From: Bacillota bacterium
Lineage (GTDB): Bacteria > Bacillota_E > Symbiobacteriia > Symbiobacteriales > Symbiobacteriaceae
Assembly: GCA_003242675.1 (NCBI GenBank)
Contig: QGVE01000119.1
Span: 1 to 8,504 of the forward strand
Reading direction: 5' to 3'
DNA length: 8,504 nucleotides
Part shown: positions 1 through 4,709 of the stretch, piece by piece
Layout of the letters: every line of letters starts with the position of its first letter
How positions within the stretch are numbered: the stretch's first letter is position 1
Position numbers and translations under genes: made by a program
Notes under the pieces: model-generated
Told to the model about the DNA's origin: nothing
Database searches by the model: none
What the model saw: only the letters and a program-made list of their open reading frames with translations

Positions 1-13
1 TGCGGTTGGTGTT

Positions 14-60
14 CAGCCGGGGTACTCCCCTGGCTGGAGCTGAGATTACCCTGAACCGGG
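14..60 (+). promoter_or_regulatory. possible truncated TPP riboswitch (THI-box 5' half)
   Basis: The segment has the order of the 5' half of a thiamine-pyrophosphate aptamer. GGGGTA at 19-24 can pair with TACCCT at 47-52 (P2-like). CTCC at 25-28 can pair with GGAG at 36-39 (P3-like). The conserved CTGAGA follows at 40-45, and GAACC at 53-57 comes directly after the P2 3' strand, as in THI boxes. The usual P4/P5 and closing P1 sequence is not seen after position 57, and no thiamine gene follows. If real, it is a truncated remnant. A chance match is possible, because the motif is short and GC-rich. Confidence 0.3.
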
Positions 61-192
61 CCACTCCCTACCCATACGCCCTTTTAACACCACGAATGTC
101 GAGTTGTTCGCGTGAAACTTGAGCTAGCAGCTGGTCTTGCCCCATCCCTCGCCCCTCCTTGAGAAGGCTGTTCGGGTGTTTCAATCATATAG

Positions 193-206
193 CGAACATA
201 TGTTCC
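193..206. promoter_or_regulatory. LexA (SOS/DinR) box upstream of integrase
   Basis: CGAACATATGTTCC fits the Gram-positive LexA/DinR consensus CGAACRNRYGTTYC at every position, with a perfect 12-bp palindrome (194-205) at its core. It ends 25 bases before the GTG start of the recombinase gene, where a repressor could block transcription or its early steps. I did not find a convincing -35/-10 pair next to it. DNA-damage control of the recombinase is therefore an inference from the site alone. Confidence 0.7.
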
Positions 207-231
207 CTCTGAACCGAACGGAGGGATTATT

Positions 232-1146
232 GTGGCAGGCTACCACGTGCGACAAAGGGGCAAGTCCGGTCGGTGGTATGCCGTGATCGACCTCCCGCGA
301 GGACCGGACGGGAAGCGAAAGCAGAAATGGATCGCGCTGCCTAAGGACATCCGTACAAAGCGGGATGCCGAAGCAGAAGCCCACAAGCTCGCCGTCAAGC
401 GTGACGAAGGGGAGCTCACGGATGATCGCCGCATGACCGTAGCGCAGCTCCTTGACCGGTGGTGGCAGTCTAAATCCGACGACTGGGCACCGTCCACACG
501 GCACGGTGTGGCGTGGCGGTCGTGCCGCCGGCCCCCCGATGGCGCCCTCTCGAGCGCTGGCTGGCCGAGTTCAACACCGGCACTTGTGCTAGGCATGACT
601 GGCCTTCGACGGGGCGAGCTGTTGGCGCTCCGTTGGCGCAACGTGGACCTGGAGCGAGGTGTGATCCACGTAGAGGAGGCACTGATCCGCGTCGGCCGGC
701 AGTACGGGGTGAGCAAACCGAAAACCAAAAAGGGCATCCGCGACGTCCCTATCCCCAGCGTGGTCGTGTCGGCCCTGCGGGTGCATCGAGAAGAGCAGCA
801 GAAGCGCCGCGAGGAGGCGGGGCCGGCCTGGGTGGACAGGGACCTGGTATTCGACAACGGCCTGGGCGACTACTGGCTGCCGACCACCTTTACGGATGCC
901 CTGAACCGCGCTGCCAGACGTGCGGGGTACCACGAACTCACGCCTCACGTCCTCCGCCATGGCTGTGCCTCGATTGTCTACGACCAAACCGGGGACCTGA
1001 AGCTGGTCCAGGAACTGTTAGGGCACAGTACTCTTGCCGTCACAGCAGACATTTACACGCACATGTTCGAGGCCAAGAAGCGGAAAGCGGCGGAGGGCAT
1101 CGAAGCCATTTTCACTGCCACCGGCACCGACGGACAGGACGAATGA
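232..1146 (+). CDS. tyrosine recombinase (phage/ICE-type integrase), internally deleted remnant
   Basis: This encodes a site-specific tyrosine recombinase of the phage/ICE integrase type. The GTG start is preceded by GGAGGG at 220-225. Residues 1-66 form an arm-type DNA-binding domain (Arg/Lys-rich, GRWYAVIDL), and 67-93 are the start of the core-binding domain (MTVAQLLDRWW). The catalytic domain (about 116-290) keeps every active-site residue: R126 (TGLRRGE), K164, H239 and R242 (HVLRH), H265 and nucleophile Y275 (IYTHM). The protein is 304 residues against about 370-400 usual. Roughly 80-90 residues of the core-binding domain are missing, and residues 94-116 look unlike the family. In the +2 frame the same DNA reads more family-like (VVPPAPRW, ERWLAEF), suggesting a deletion with flanking frameshifts. 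The frame is open but the enzyme is probably inactive. No excisionase or other element genes are visible in the window. Confidence 0.85.
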   Translation: MAGYHVRQRGKSGRWYAVIDLPRGPDGKRKQKWIALPKDIRTKRDAEAEAHKLAVKRDEGELTDDRRMTVAQLLDRWWQSKSDDWAPSTRHGVAWRSCRRPPDGALSSAGWPSSTPALVLGMTGLRRGELLALRWRNVDLERGVIHVEEALIRVGRQYGVSKPKTKKGIRDVPIPSVVVSALRVHREEQQKRREEAGPAWVDRDLVFDNGLGDYWLPTTFTDALNRAARRAGYHELTPHVLRHGCASIVYDQTGDLKLVQELLGHSTLAVTADIYTHMFEAKKRKAAEGIEAIFTATGTDGQDE

Positions 1147-1230
1147 GCGGTCTATGGCCGCTAACGACGACTTGCTAACATGCCGAGCACGGGGAGGTAC
1201 CCACGAAAAGAGGAGAGACAGGGGGTTTGT

Positions 1231-1261
1231 TTGCAAATCCGTTAGCAGATCCGGTTTGCAA
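1231..1261. repeat. imperfect inverted repeat between integrase and rnpB
   Basis: TTGCAAATCCG (1231-1241) and CCGGTTTGCAA (1251-1261) are imperfect inverted arms, with one unpaired T, around a nine-base centre. The repeat lies just after the integrase gene and just before the T-run of the convergent rnpB terminator. Inverted arms around a short spacer are the usual form of a tyrosine-recombinase core site, so it could be the residual attachment site. It could equally be a weak hairpin of no function. Confidence 0.35.
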
Positions 1262-1298
1262 GCAACAGAAAACCCGCATGGCCCTACAGCCATGCGGG
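1262..1298 (-). terminator. Rho-independent terminator of rnpB
   Basis: A perfect 10-bp stem (CCCGCATGGC at 1273-1282, GCCATGCGGG at 1289-1298) with a six-base loop is followed on the minus strand by TTTTCTGTT. It starts just after the 3' end of RNase P RNA. This is a textbook intrinsic terminator for that transcript. Confidence 0.88.
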
Positions 1299-1301
1299 AT
1301 C

Positions 1302-1750
1302 CTGGTGAGAGTTCGGCTATACCCCTGGTTCTGTACGCCCGCCTTTCGGCGGGCGTGATGATCATTTGTCTCACGGCCCGACCAGACCGTGGTCCCAGGT
1401 TCCTCCCCGGGACTGCGTCCTACCCGCGCTCAAAGGCGCCTACTTGGACTTGCACCGTGGCGGAGATTGCCCGTGCCACTCCCCCGTCGCCGGGGGACCT
1501 GCGTCTCTCTAGCTCGTTACAGGTACAAGCGACTCGCGCATGGGCGAGACCGCCTTCCCCATCGTCGGCTCGCGCCGCCAGAGCTTGCGCTCTGCGCCAA
1601 CTTTCTTCCGGCTACGCGCCCTGACGCGTCTGCCGAGGCAGACTCGGACTTCACCGGAAGCGGTGCCAGGAAGTTCCTCACCGGGCCATCCGGGTCGATC
1701 GGCATCTGCCTCCCCATCTGCCCGGCGCGATCATCCGCCGAACTCTCACG
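1302..1750 (-). ncRNA. rnpB: RNase P RNA, bacterial type A
   Basis: This is the catalytic RNA of RNase P, which removes tRNA 5' leaders. All coordinates refer to the minus-strand transcript. The 13-bp P1 helix pairs 1737-1749 with 1305-1317 without mismatch. The 7-bp P2 pairs 1729-1735 with 1357-1363. GAGGAA before P4 lies at 1674-1679. GTGGCACGGGCAATCTCC (1462-1479) and GCAAGTCCAAGTAGG (1439-1453) match the E. coli segments GUGGCACGGUAAACUCC and GCAAGGCCAAAUAGG. GACAAATGATCATCAC (1355-1370) fits the conserved region that carries the P2 3' strand, and ACAGAA is at 1329-1334. The length of about 450 nt and the P2/P1 arrangement fit type A. P4 is abnormal: ACTTCCTGG (1666-1674) pairs with CCAGGGGT (1321-1328), where nearly all bacteria have AAGUCC/GGCUU. 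The pairing and the bulged U are kept. The ends are placed from P1 and are approximate by a few bases. Confidence 0.92.
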
Positions 1751-1754
1751 GAAG

Positions 1755-1783
1755 AAAGTGTGGTCGGCAAGGCTAGATTTCAA
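1755..1783 (-). promoter_or_regulatory. possible rnpB promoter
   Basis: On the minus strand TTGAAA (1778-1783, 5 of 6 to the -35 consensus) lies 17 bases before CACTTT (1755-1760). The latter is a poor -10, but it is placed correctly for an RNA starting near 1749. Position supports it better than sequence. Confidence 0.35.
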
Positions 1784-1803
1784 GTTTAGCACACAATACA
1801 TCA

Positions 1804-1830
1804 GCCGTCCACCGGAAACGGTTGGACGGC
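1804..1830 (-). terminator. strong hairpin between tRNA-Thr and rnpB (possible terminator)
   Basis: GCCGTCCACCG (1804-1814) pairs with CGGTTGGACGGC (1819-1830) around a GAAA loop (TTTC on the minus strand), with one bulged base. On the minus strand it is followed by TGATGTATTGTG, a weak U-tract. It lies between the tRNAs and the likely rnpB promoter, so it may end the tRNA transcript. Confidence 0.4.
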
Positions 1831-1891
1831 ACGGCGCGTTGCGGAAGCATAGCCGTTTGCTCGGCCGGCTGCGCTGCCTCCGCACATTACG

Positions 1892-1917
1892 GGCCGCTTC
1901 CGCAACCGGAAGCGGCC
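1892..1917 (-). terminator. perfect 11-bp hairpin just after tRNA-Thr
   Basis: GGCCGCTTCCG (1892-1902) and CGGAAGCGGCC (1907-1917) are perfect complements around a four-base loop, six bases past the CCA end of tRNA-Thr. There is no T-run after it on the minus strand. It could be an imperfect terminator, or a structure that guides 3' processing of the tRNA transcript. Confidence 0.45.
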
Positions 1918-1923
1918 GGACTG

Positions 1924-1999
1924 TGGAGCTGATGACCGGACTCGAACCGGTGACCTCGTCCTTACCAAGGACGTGCTCTACCACCTGAGCTACATCAGC
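1924..1999 (-). tRNA. tRNA-Thr (anticodon GGT)
   Basis: This 76-base cloverleaf on the minus strand has acceptor GCTGATG pairing with CATCAGC, D-arm GCTCAGGTGGTAGAGC, anticodon stem CGTCC/GGACG with loop TTGGTAA, and T-arm ACCGG-TTCGAGT-CCGGT. The anticodon GGT reads ACC and ACU threonine codons. CCA is encoded after a T discriminator. It lies six bases downstream of tRNA-Lys, so the two are probably cut from one transcript. Confidence 0.97.
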
Positions 2000-2005
2000 A
2001 CAACC

Positions 2006-2081
2006 TGGTGGACCGCGTAGGACTTGAACCTACAACCGTCCGATTAAGAGTCGGATGCTCTACCAATTGAGCTAGCGGTCC
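2006..2081 (-). tRNA. tRNA-Lys (anticodon CTT)
   Basis: This 76-base cloverleaf on the minus strand has acceptor GGACCGC/GCGGTCC, D-arm GCTCAATTGGTAGAGC, anticodon stem TCCGA/TCGGA with loop CTCTTAA, T-arm GTAGG-TTCAAGT-CCTAC, discriminator A and encoded CCA. Anticodon CTT reads AAG, the favoured lysine codon in a high-GC genome. A weak promoter (TTGCAC at 2114-2119, 17-base gap, TACGGC at 2091-2096) lies just upstream. Confidence 0.97.
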
Positions 2082-2090
2082 GTCGTGTGC

Positions 2091-2119
2091 GCCGTACCAA
2101 AGGTCGTTCGGTAGTGCAA
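2091..2119 (-). promoter_or_regulatory. possible tRNA-Lys/tRNA-Thr promoter
   Basis: On the minus strand TTGCAC (2114-2119) is followed after 17 bases by TACGGC (2091-2096), about ten bases before the tRNA 5' end. The -35 is fair and the -10 weak. The call rests mainly on position. Confidence 0.3.
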
Positions 2120-2126
2120 CGTTATT

Positions 2127-2516
2127 CTATCCGGTCGACAGCTTCCTGTCAACACCCCTCACTGCCTCGATGGCGGCGCGGGAGCGAAAGCAGAGCGGCG
2201 CCGCCTGCCGCAGCATCGCCCAGCACGCGCGGATCGCTTCCTCCAGGTCCCAGTGCACCTCGGTGCGGTACAGGTACGGATCCATCTCCTCCTCGTGCCC
2301 CAGCCAGACCCGGCTGCGGTACGCCACCACCCCTTCGAAGCCGCTCACCGGCTCGGCCATCACCATCACCTGCGCCTGATACCCATCCGGAAGATCCAGG
2401 AACTGATCGAACACCTTTCCCTCGTCCACCGACCGGTCCCTCCAAGTCGTGTCATCTATCCCTACGTACCGGTGCGGTGGAAAGTTCACGTTATGGAGGA
2501 ACAAGTCCATCCTCAT
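2127..2516 (-). CDS. hypothetical protein, 129 aa
   Basis: I do not recognise this family. The 129-residue product begins MRMDLFLHNVNFPPHRYVG. It is acidic in its middle (WLGHEEEMDPYLYRTEVHWDLEEA, split here as WLGHEEEMD, PYLYRTEV and HWDLEEA) and has a basic helical tail (CFRSRAAIEAVRGVDRK). There is no signal peptide or membrane segment, so it is probably cytosolic. Codon use is high-GC at third positions and the overlapping frames look worse, which supports a real gene. The ATG at 2516 has no strong Shine-Dalgarno sequence; a second ATG six bases on is possible. It ends 45 bases before tRNA-Lys and reads in the same direction, but the tRNAs seem to have their own promoter. Confidence 0.6.
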   Translation of the reverse strand: MRMDLFLHNVNFPPHRYVGIDDTTWRDRSVDEGKVFDQFLDLPDGYQAQVMVMAEPVSGFEGVVAYRSRVWLGHEEEMDPYLYRTEVHWDLEEAIRACWAMLRQAAPLCFRSRAAIEAVRGVDRKLSTG

Positions 2517-2598
2517 TTACGTGTCTCTCGTATGCCCGTGGAAATCTCCGTTCAGCCGCGCGAAAACCCTCGTGGGCAACCTCGGGGCCTCGTGACCG

Positions 2599-2839
2599 CT
2601 AGATCGCATTCCGGATCGACTTCCACACCAGCCTCCAGTGGGGCGCCAGCCGGACAGCCATCAGGATGACGCGCGCAAGCTCCTATCGCTCGCCACGCCC
2701 TGGCCGGAGACGTCGCAGGCGATACCGTGATCCACGGAAGTGCGAACAACCGGCAGCCCGACGGGGACGTTGGCACCCCGGTCGAAAAACACGCTATGGA
2801 ACGGGAATCGTGCACTGCTAGCGCATCCCAGTGCTTGTC
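2599..2839 (-). pseudogene. pdxA: pdxA-like 4-hydroxythreonine-4-phosphate dehydrogenase, frameshifted 3' remnant
   Basis: PdxA oxidises 4-phosphohydroxy-L-threonine in vitamin B6 synthesis, and related enzymes act in sugar-acid pathways. Only its C-terminal end remains, in three minus-strand frames. Positions 2839-2793 read DALAVHDSRSIA, matching the metal-binding MYHDQGHIA segment. Positions 2792 to about 2673 read VFFDRGANVPVGLPVVRTSV followed by DHGIACDVSG and ASDRSL, the family's signature with its metal-ligand His in RTSVDHG. Positions 2667-2599 read ILMAVRLAPHW and end at TAG, like the family's last helix. At least two frameshifts separate these pieces, and the N-terminal three-quarters is absent. 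The upstream end is overlapped by the promoter of the divergent small gene. The match is by motif memory rather than alignment; PdxA2-like paralogues fit equally well. Confidence 0.75.
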
Positions 2840-2864
2840 CCTTAACAATGGATACGCTTATAAT
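2835..2864 (+). promoter_or_regulatory. sigma-A-type promoter of the 87-aa gene
   Basis: TTGTCC (2835-2840) and a perfect TATAAT (2859-2864) are 18 bases apart, in a locally AT-rich patch. Transcription would start near 2871, about 26 bases before the GTG. A perfect 10-bp palindrome ATAGTACTAT (2863-2872) overlaps the -10 and probable start site and could be an operator. Confidence 0.7.
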
Positions 2865-2896
2865 AGTACTATCGTAAACGATGAGGGGGACGAATC

Positions 2897-3160
2897 GTGG
2901 AAGAGATCCTGCGCGGCTACCGCGATCGCGCTTACGCGCTGCTCGCCGAAAACCGGGCACAATCCCGCGAGGGCATCGAGCTGCTGGTCCGGGAGCGGTT
3001 GCCCCACGTGGCCGCCGCCATGCAGGCCGGCGGCAAGCCGCTGACGACGGAGCAGCTGGAGGCCCTGTACCACGAACTCCTCGAGATCTCCTTCACGATG
3101 TTCTCCCTGGGCTACACCATCGCCCACACCGTAGACCGAAACGCCAGCGCACGCGTGTAA
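2897..3160 (+). CDS. small helical protein of unknown function, 87 aa
   Basis: I do not recognise this family. The GTG start follows GAGGGGGA at about 2882-2889. The product is 87 residues and looks almost wholly alpha-helical. A first charged helix (about 2-20, EEILRGYRDRAYALLAENR) leads to a second (23-45), then a GGKPLT turn and a longer, more hydrophobic helix (50-80, LYHELLEISFTMFSLGYTIA). The last part is too short and polar-flanked to be a confident membrane span; it could be a packing or dimer helix. The gene is monocistronic, with its own promoter and terminator, and converges on the AI-2E permease gene. Part of its promoter lies in the decayed pdxA end, so the gene may have arrived or been re-promoted after that loss. 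Confidence 0.75.
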   Translation: MEEILRGYRDRAYALLAENRAQSREGIELLVRERLPHVAAAMQAGGKPLTTEQLEALYHELLEISFTMFSLGYTIAHTVDRNASARV

Positions 3161-3164
3161 GCGA

Positions 3165-3190
3165 CCCGGCCTAACCGGCCGGGCCTTTCT
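3165..3190 (+). terminator. Rho-independent terminator of the 87-aa gene
   Basis: CCCGGCC (3165-3171) and GGCCGGG (3177-3183) form a perfect 7-bp stem with a five-base loop, followed on the plus strand by the pyrimidine-rich CCTTTCTCTTTC. The stop codon of the convergent permease gene lies inside the stem. There is no T-run on the minus side, so it serves the plus-strand gene better. Confidence 0.7.
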
Positions 3191-4274
3191 CTTTCTGCGG
3201 GGGACTGACCGCGAGGGGCAGGACCGTCAGCGGGTGGACCTCCGTCAGCCGGTCCACGAGGAAGCACCAGAGCACCCGCACCAGGGCGGCGGTCGGGACG
3301 GCGAGGATCAGCCCCCACGGGGCGGCCAGGTACCCGCCGGCCAGGACGACCAGCAGCACCCCGATGGGGTGCAGCCCCACGGAGTGGCTCATGATCTTGG
3401 GCGAGAGCACCGCGTTCTCCAGCTGCTGGATGATGAGGAACGCCAGGGCGGTCTGCATGCCCCGCCACGGCGACTGGGCCAGGCCCGCGAACACCGCCGG
3501 CACGGCGCCGAGCACGGGCCCCACGTAGGGGATGAACTCCATCAGCCCGGCCCAGATGCCCAGCAGGACGGCGTACCGCAGCCCCAGGAGCGACGAGGCC
3601 AGGGCCGCCAGCGTCCCCACCGAAAGGCCCAGCAGCATCTGCCCCCGCACGAAGCCGGAGATCACCCGGTCCAGCTCCCGGAGGAGCTGGATGATGTCCT
3701 GCCGCCAGCGGCGGGGTAGCGCGCGCACGAACCGCTCCCGGAAGTAGTCCAGGTCCTTCAGCAGGTAGAATGCGAGGAACGGCGCGAGGGCCAGGCTGAC
3801 GAGGAAGCCGGCAGCGGCCTCCAGCGTCTGGATGTCCACCAGCCGGCGCAGGGCCGCCACCGACCGCACCTCGATGGTGGTGATCGACCGGTCCAGGCTC
3901 TCCCGGAGCTCCGGGGGCAGGCCCGCGTCCCGGGCCCAGCGCTGCAGGCCGTCCGTCAGCTCCCGCGCCCGGGCGGAGTAGAGCGGGATGGCCTCGGTCA
4001 GCCGGCGCACCTCCGCGAAGGCCGAGGGCACGAGCTTGACGACGACCAGGATCCCCGCAGCGGCCAGGGCCGCATAAACGGCCAGGATCGCCCAGGTGCG
4101 TGAGAGGCCCAGGCCGACCAGCCGGTTGACCAGGGGCGCCAGCAGGTAAGCCAGGACCACGGCCAGGAGAAAGGGCGCCAGCACCGGGCGGATCGTCCAG
4201 AGCCCCCAGGCCAGGGCGAGGACCAGTCCGCTCAGCACCAGCGCCGCCATGAGCCGCCGCGCAGCGCGCGTCAC
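3171..4274 (-). CDS. AI-2E family (PerM/YtvI-type) membrane permease
   Basis: This is a 367-residue polytopic membrane protein of the AI-2E family, whose members move small solutes or sodium and in some cases the AI-2 signal; the substrate here cannot be read from sequence. Hydrophobic segments lie at about 9-27, 30-48, 58-82, 152-172, 213-232, 235-262, 274-288 and 303-340, with a soluble helical insert at 84-150, the usual family layout. The family motifs EFIPYVGPVLGAVPA (246-260) and QLENAVLSPKIMSHSVG (284-300) are intact. The length is typical. The GTG start is three bases after the stop of the YtxH-like gene, suggesting translational coupling. In Bacillus a family member (yrrI) lies between the iscS/mnmA genes and alaS. 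Here the permease is likewise downstream of iscS/mnmA, but alaS does not follow. Confidence 0.93.
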   Translation of the reverse strand: MTRAARRLMAALVLSGLVLALAWGLWTIRPVLAPFLLAVVLAYLLAPLVNRLVGLGLSRTWAILAVYAALAAAGILVVVKLVPSAFAEVRRLTEAIPLYSARARELTDGLQRWARDAGLPPELRESLDRSITTIEVRSVAALRRLVDIQTLEAAAGFLVSLALAPFLAFYLLKDLDYFRERFVRALPRRWRQDIIQLLRELDRVISGFVRGQMLLGLSVGTLAALASSLLGLRYAVLLGIWAGLMEFIPYVGPVLGAVPAVFAGLAQSPWRGMQTALAFLIIQQLENAVLSPKIMSHSVGLHPIGVLLVVLAGGYLAAPWGLILAVPTAALVRVLWCFLVDRLTEVHPLTVLPLAVSPPQKEKGPAG

Positions 4275-4277
4275 GGG

Positions 4278-4484
4278 TCAGTGGTCGTCCCCCATCACCG
4301 TGTCCGCCACGGCGTCCGTGACAGCGTCCACGCTGTCGTTCCACATCCGCCGCATGCCCCTGCCCATCCGGTTGATCCCCTGCATCACCGGCTGACGGGT
4401 CTGGGGCGTGAGGGCGACCACCAGGATGGCCCCCAGGGCCAGGCCGGCCAGCACGCCCGAAAGGAAAGCGCCGTTGTACCGCAT
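4278..4484 (-). CDS. YtxH-like small membrane protein
   Basis: This 68-residue protein has one N-terminal membrane helix (about residues 5-27, GAFLSGVLAGLALGAILVVA). The GxxxG-type spacing and the TPQTR boundary that follow resemble YtxH/DUF948-type envelope proteins. The rest (RRMWNDSVDAVTDAVADTV) is an amphipathic helix likely to lie in the cytoplasm. I chose the ATG at 4484. AGGAG at 4494-4498 is nine bases from it but directly abuts the ATG at 4493, which leaves no room for a ribosome. The Shine-Dalgarno sequence overlaps the stop codon of the zinc-ribbon gene, and the permease start follows at once. The three proteins are thus very likely made together. YtxH is a loosely defined family, and its molecular role is not known. 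Confidence 0.8.
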   Translation of the reverse strand: MRYNGAFLSGVLAGLALGAILVVALTPQTRQPVMQGINRMGRGMRRMWNDSVDAVTDAVADTVMGDDH

Positions 4485-4493
4485 CGCGTTCAT

Positions 4494-4498
4494 CTCCT
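4494..4498 (-). promoter_or_regulatory. Shine-Dalgarno sequence deciding the YtxH-like start
   Basis: AGGAG on the minus strand directly abuts the upstream ATG (4493-4491), but it is nine bases from the next in-frame ATG (4484-4482). The second start is therefore preferred. The motif overlaps the TAG stop (4497-4499) of the preceding gene. Confidence 0.7.
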
Positions 4499-4709
4499 AT
4501 CGCCGACGTTCGTTGGTGGGTCCGCAGGGCACCGGCGCCTCCACCTGGTGTTCGGCGGCGGCGATCAGCTCACCGTCCGGGTCCAGGTGGTAGATGCGCA
4601 GCGCGCCCCGGGCCGTGCTGAACTCCACGCAGCAGTCCCAGCAGTAGTATTGCTCGGACCCGACACGGCCAATACTGCGGCTTCCGCAGCTTGGGCACCT
4701 CACGTCCAC
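4497..4709 (-). CDS. zinc-ribbon miniprotein, 70 aa
   Basis: This small soluble protein carries a treble-clef/zinc-ribbon pattern: C5-x2-C8 and C23-x2-C26, with C27 adjacent (CPSCGS and YYCWDCCVEF). It probably binds one structural zinc. A second half (EFSTARGALRIYHLDPDGEL) forms beta-like strands and a charged tail ends in NERRR. The GTG start overlaps the PRC-barrel stop by ten bases and follows AAGGGGGG, which implies coupled translation. Similar fragments occur as nucleic-acid or protein-binding modules, so the partner cannot be named. The ORF is supported by the cysteine spacing and by tight packing with its neighbours. Confidence 0.82.
   Translation of the reverse strand: MDVRCPSCGSRSIGRVGSEQYYCWDCCVEFSTARGALRIYHLDPDGELIAAAEHQVEAPVPCGPTNERRR

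Noticed and set aside
1034..1988. Overlapping plus-strand frames (196 and 199 aa) and a 155-aa minus-strand frame
   Set aside because: They run through rnpB and the tRNA genes, which explain the sequence; none has a protein motif or a good start.
1924..2081. tRNA 3' ends as the integrase attachment site
   Set aside because: rnpB lies between the integrase and the tRNAs, and I found no second copy of either tRNA 3' end in the window.
2661..2960. 99-residue minus-strand frame as an intact protein
   Set aside because: Only its second half is PdxA-like, and its first half reads through the promoter and start of the plus-strand gene. It is better explained as part of a frameshifted remnant.
3112..4344. 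410-residue minus-strand frame over the permease gene
   Set aside because: It is a shadow: Gly/Pro/Ala/Arg-rich with no domain, while the overlapping frame has eight membrane segments and AI-2E motifs.
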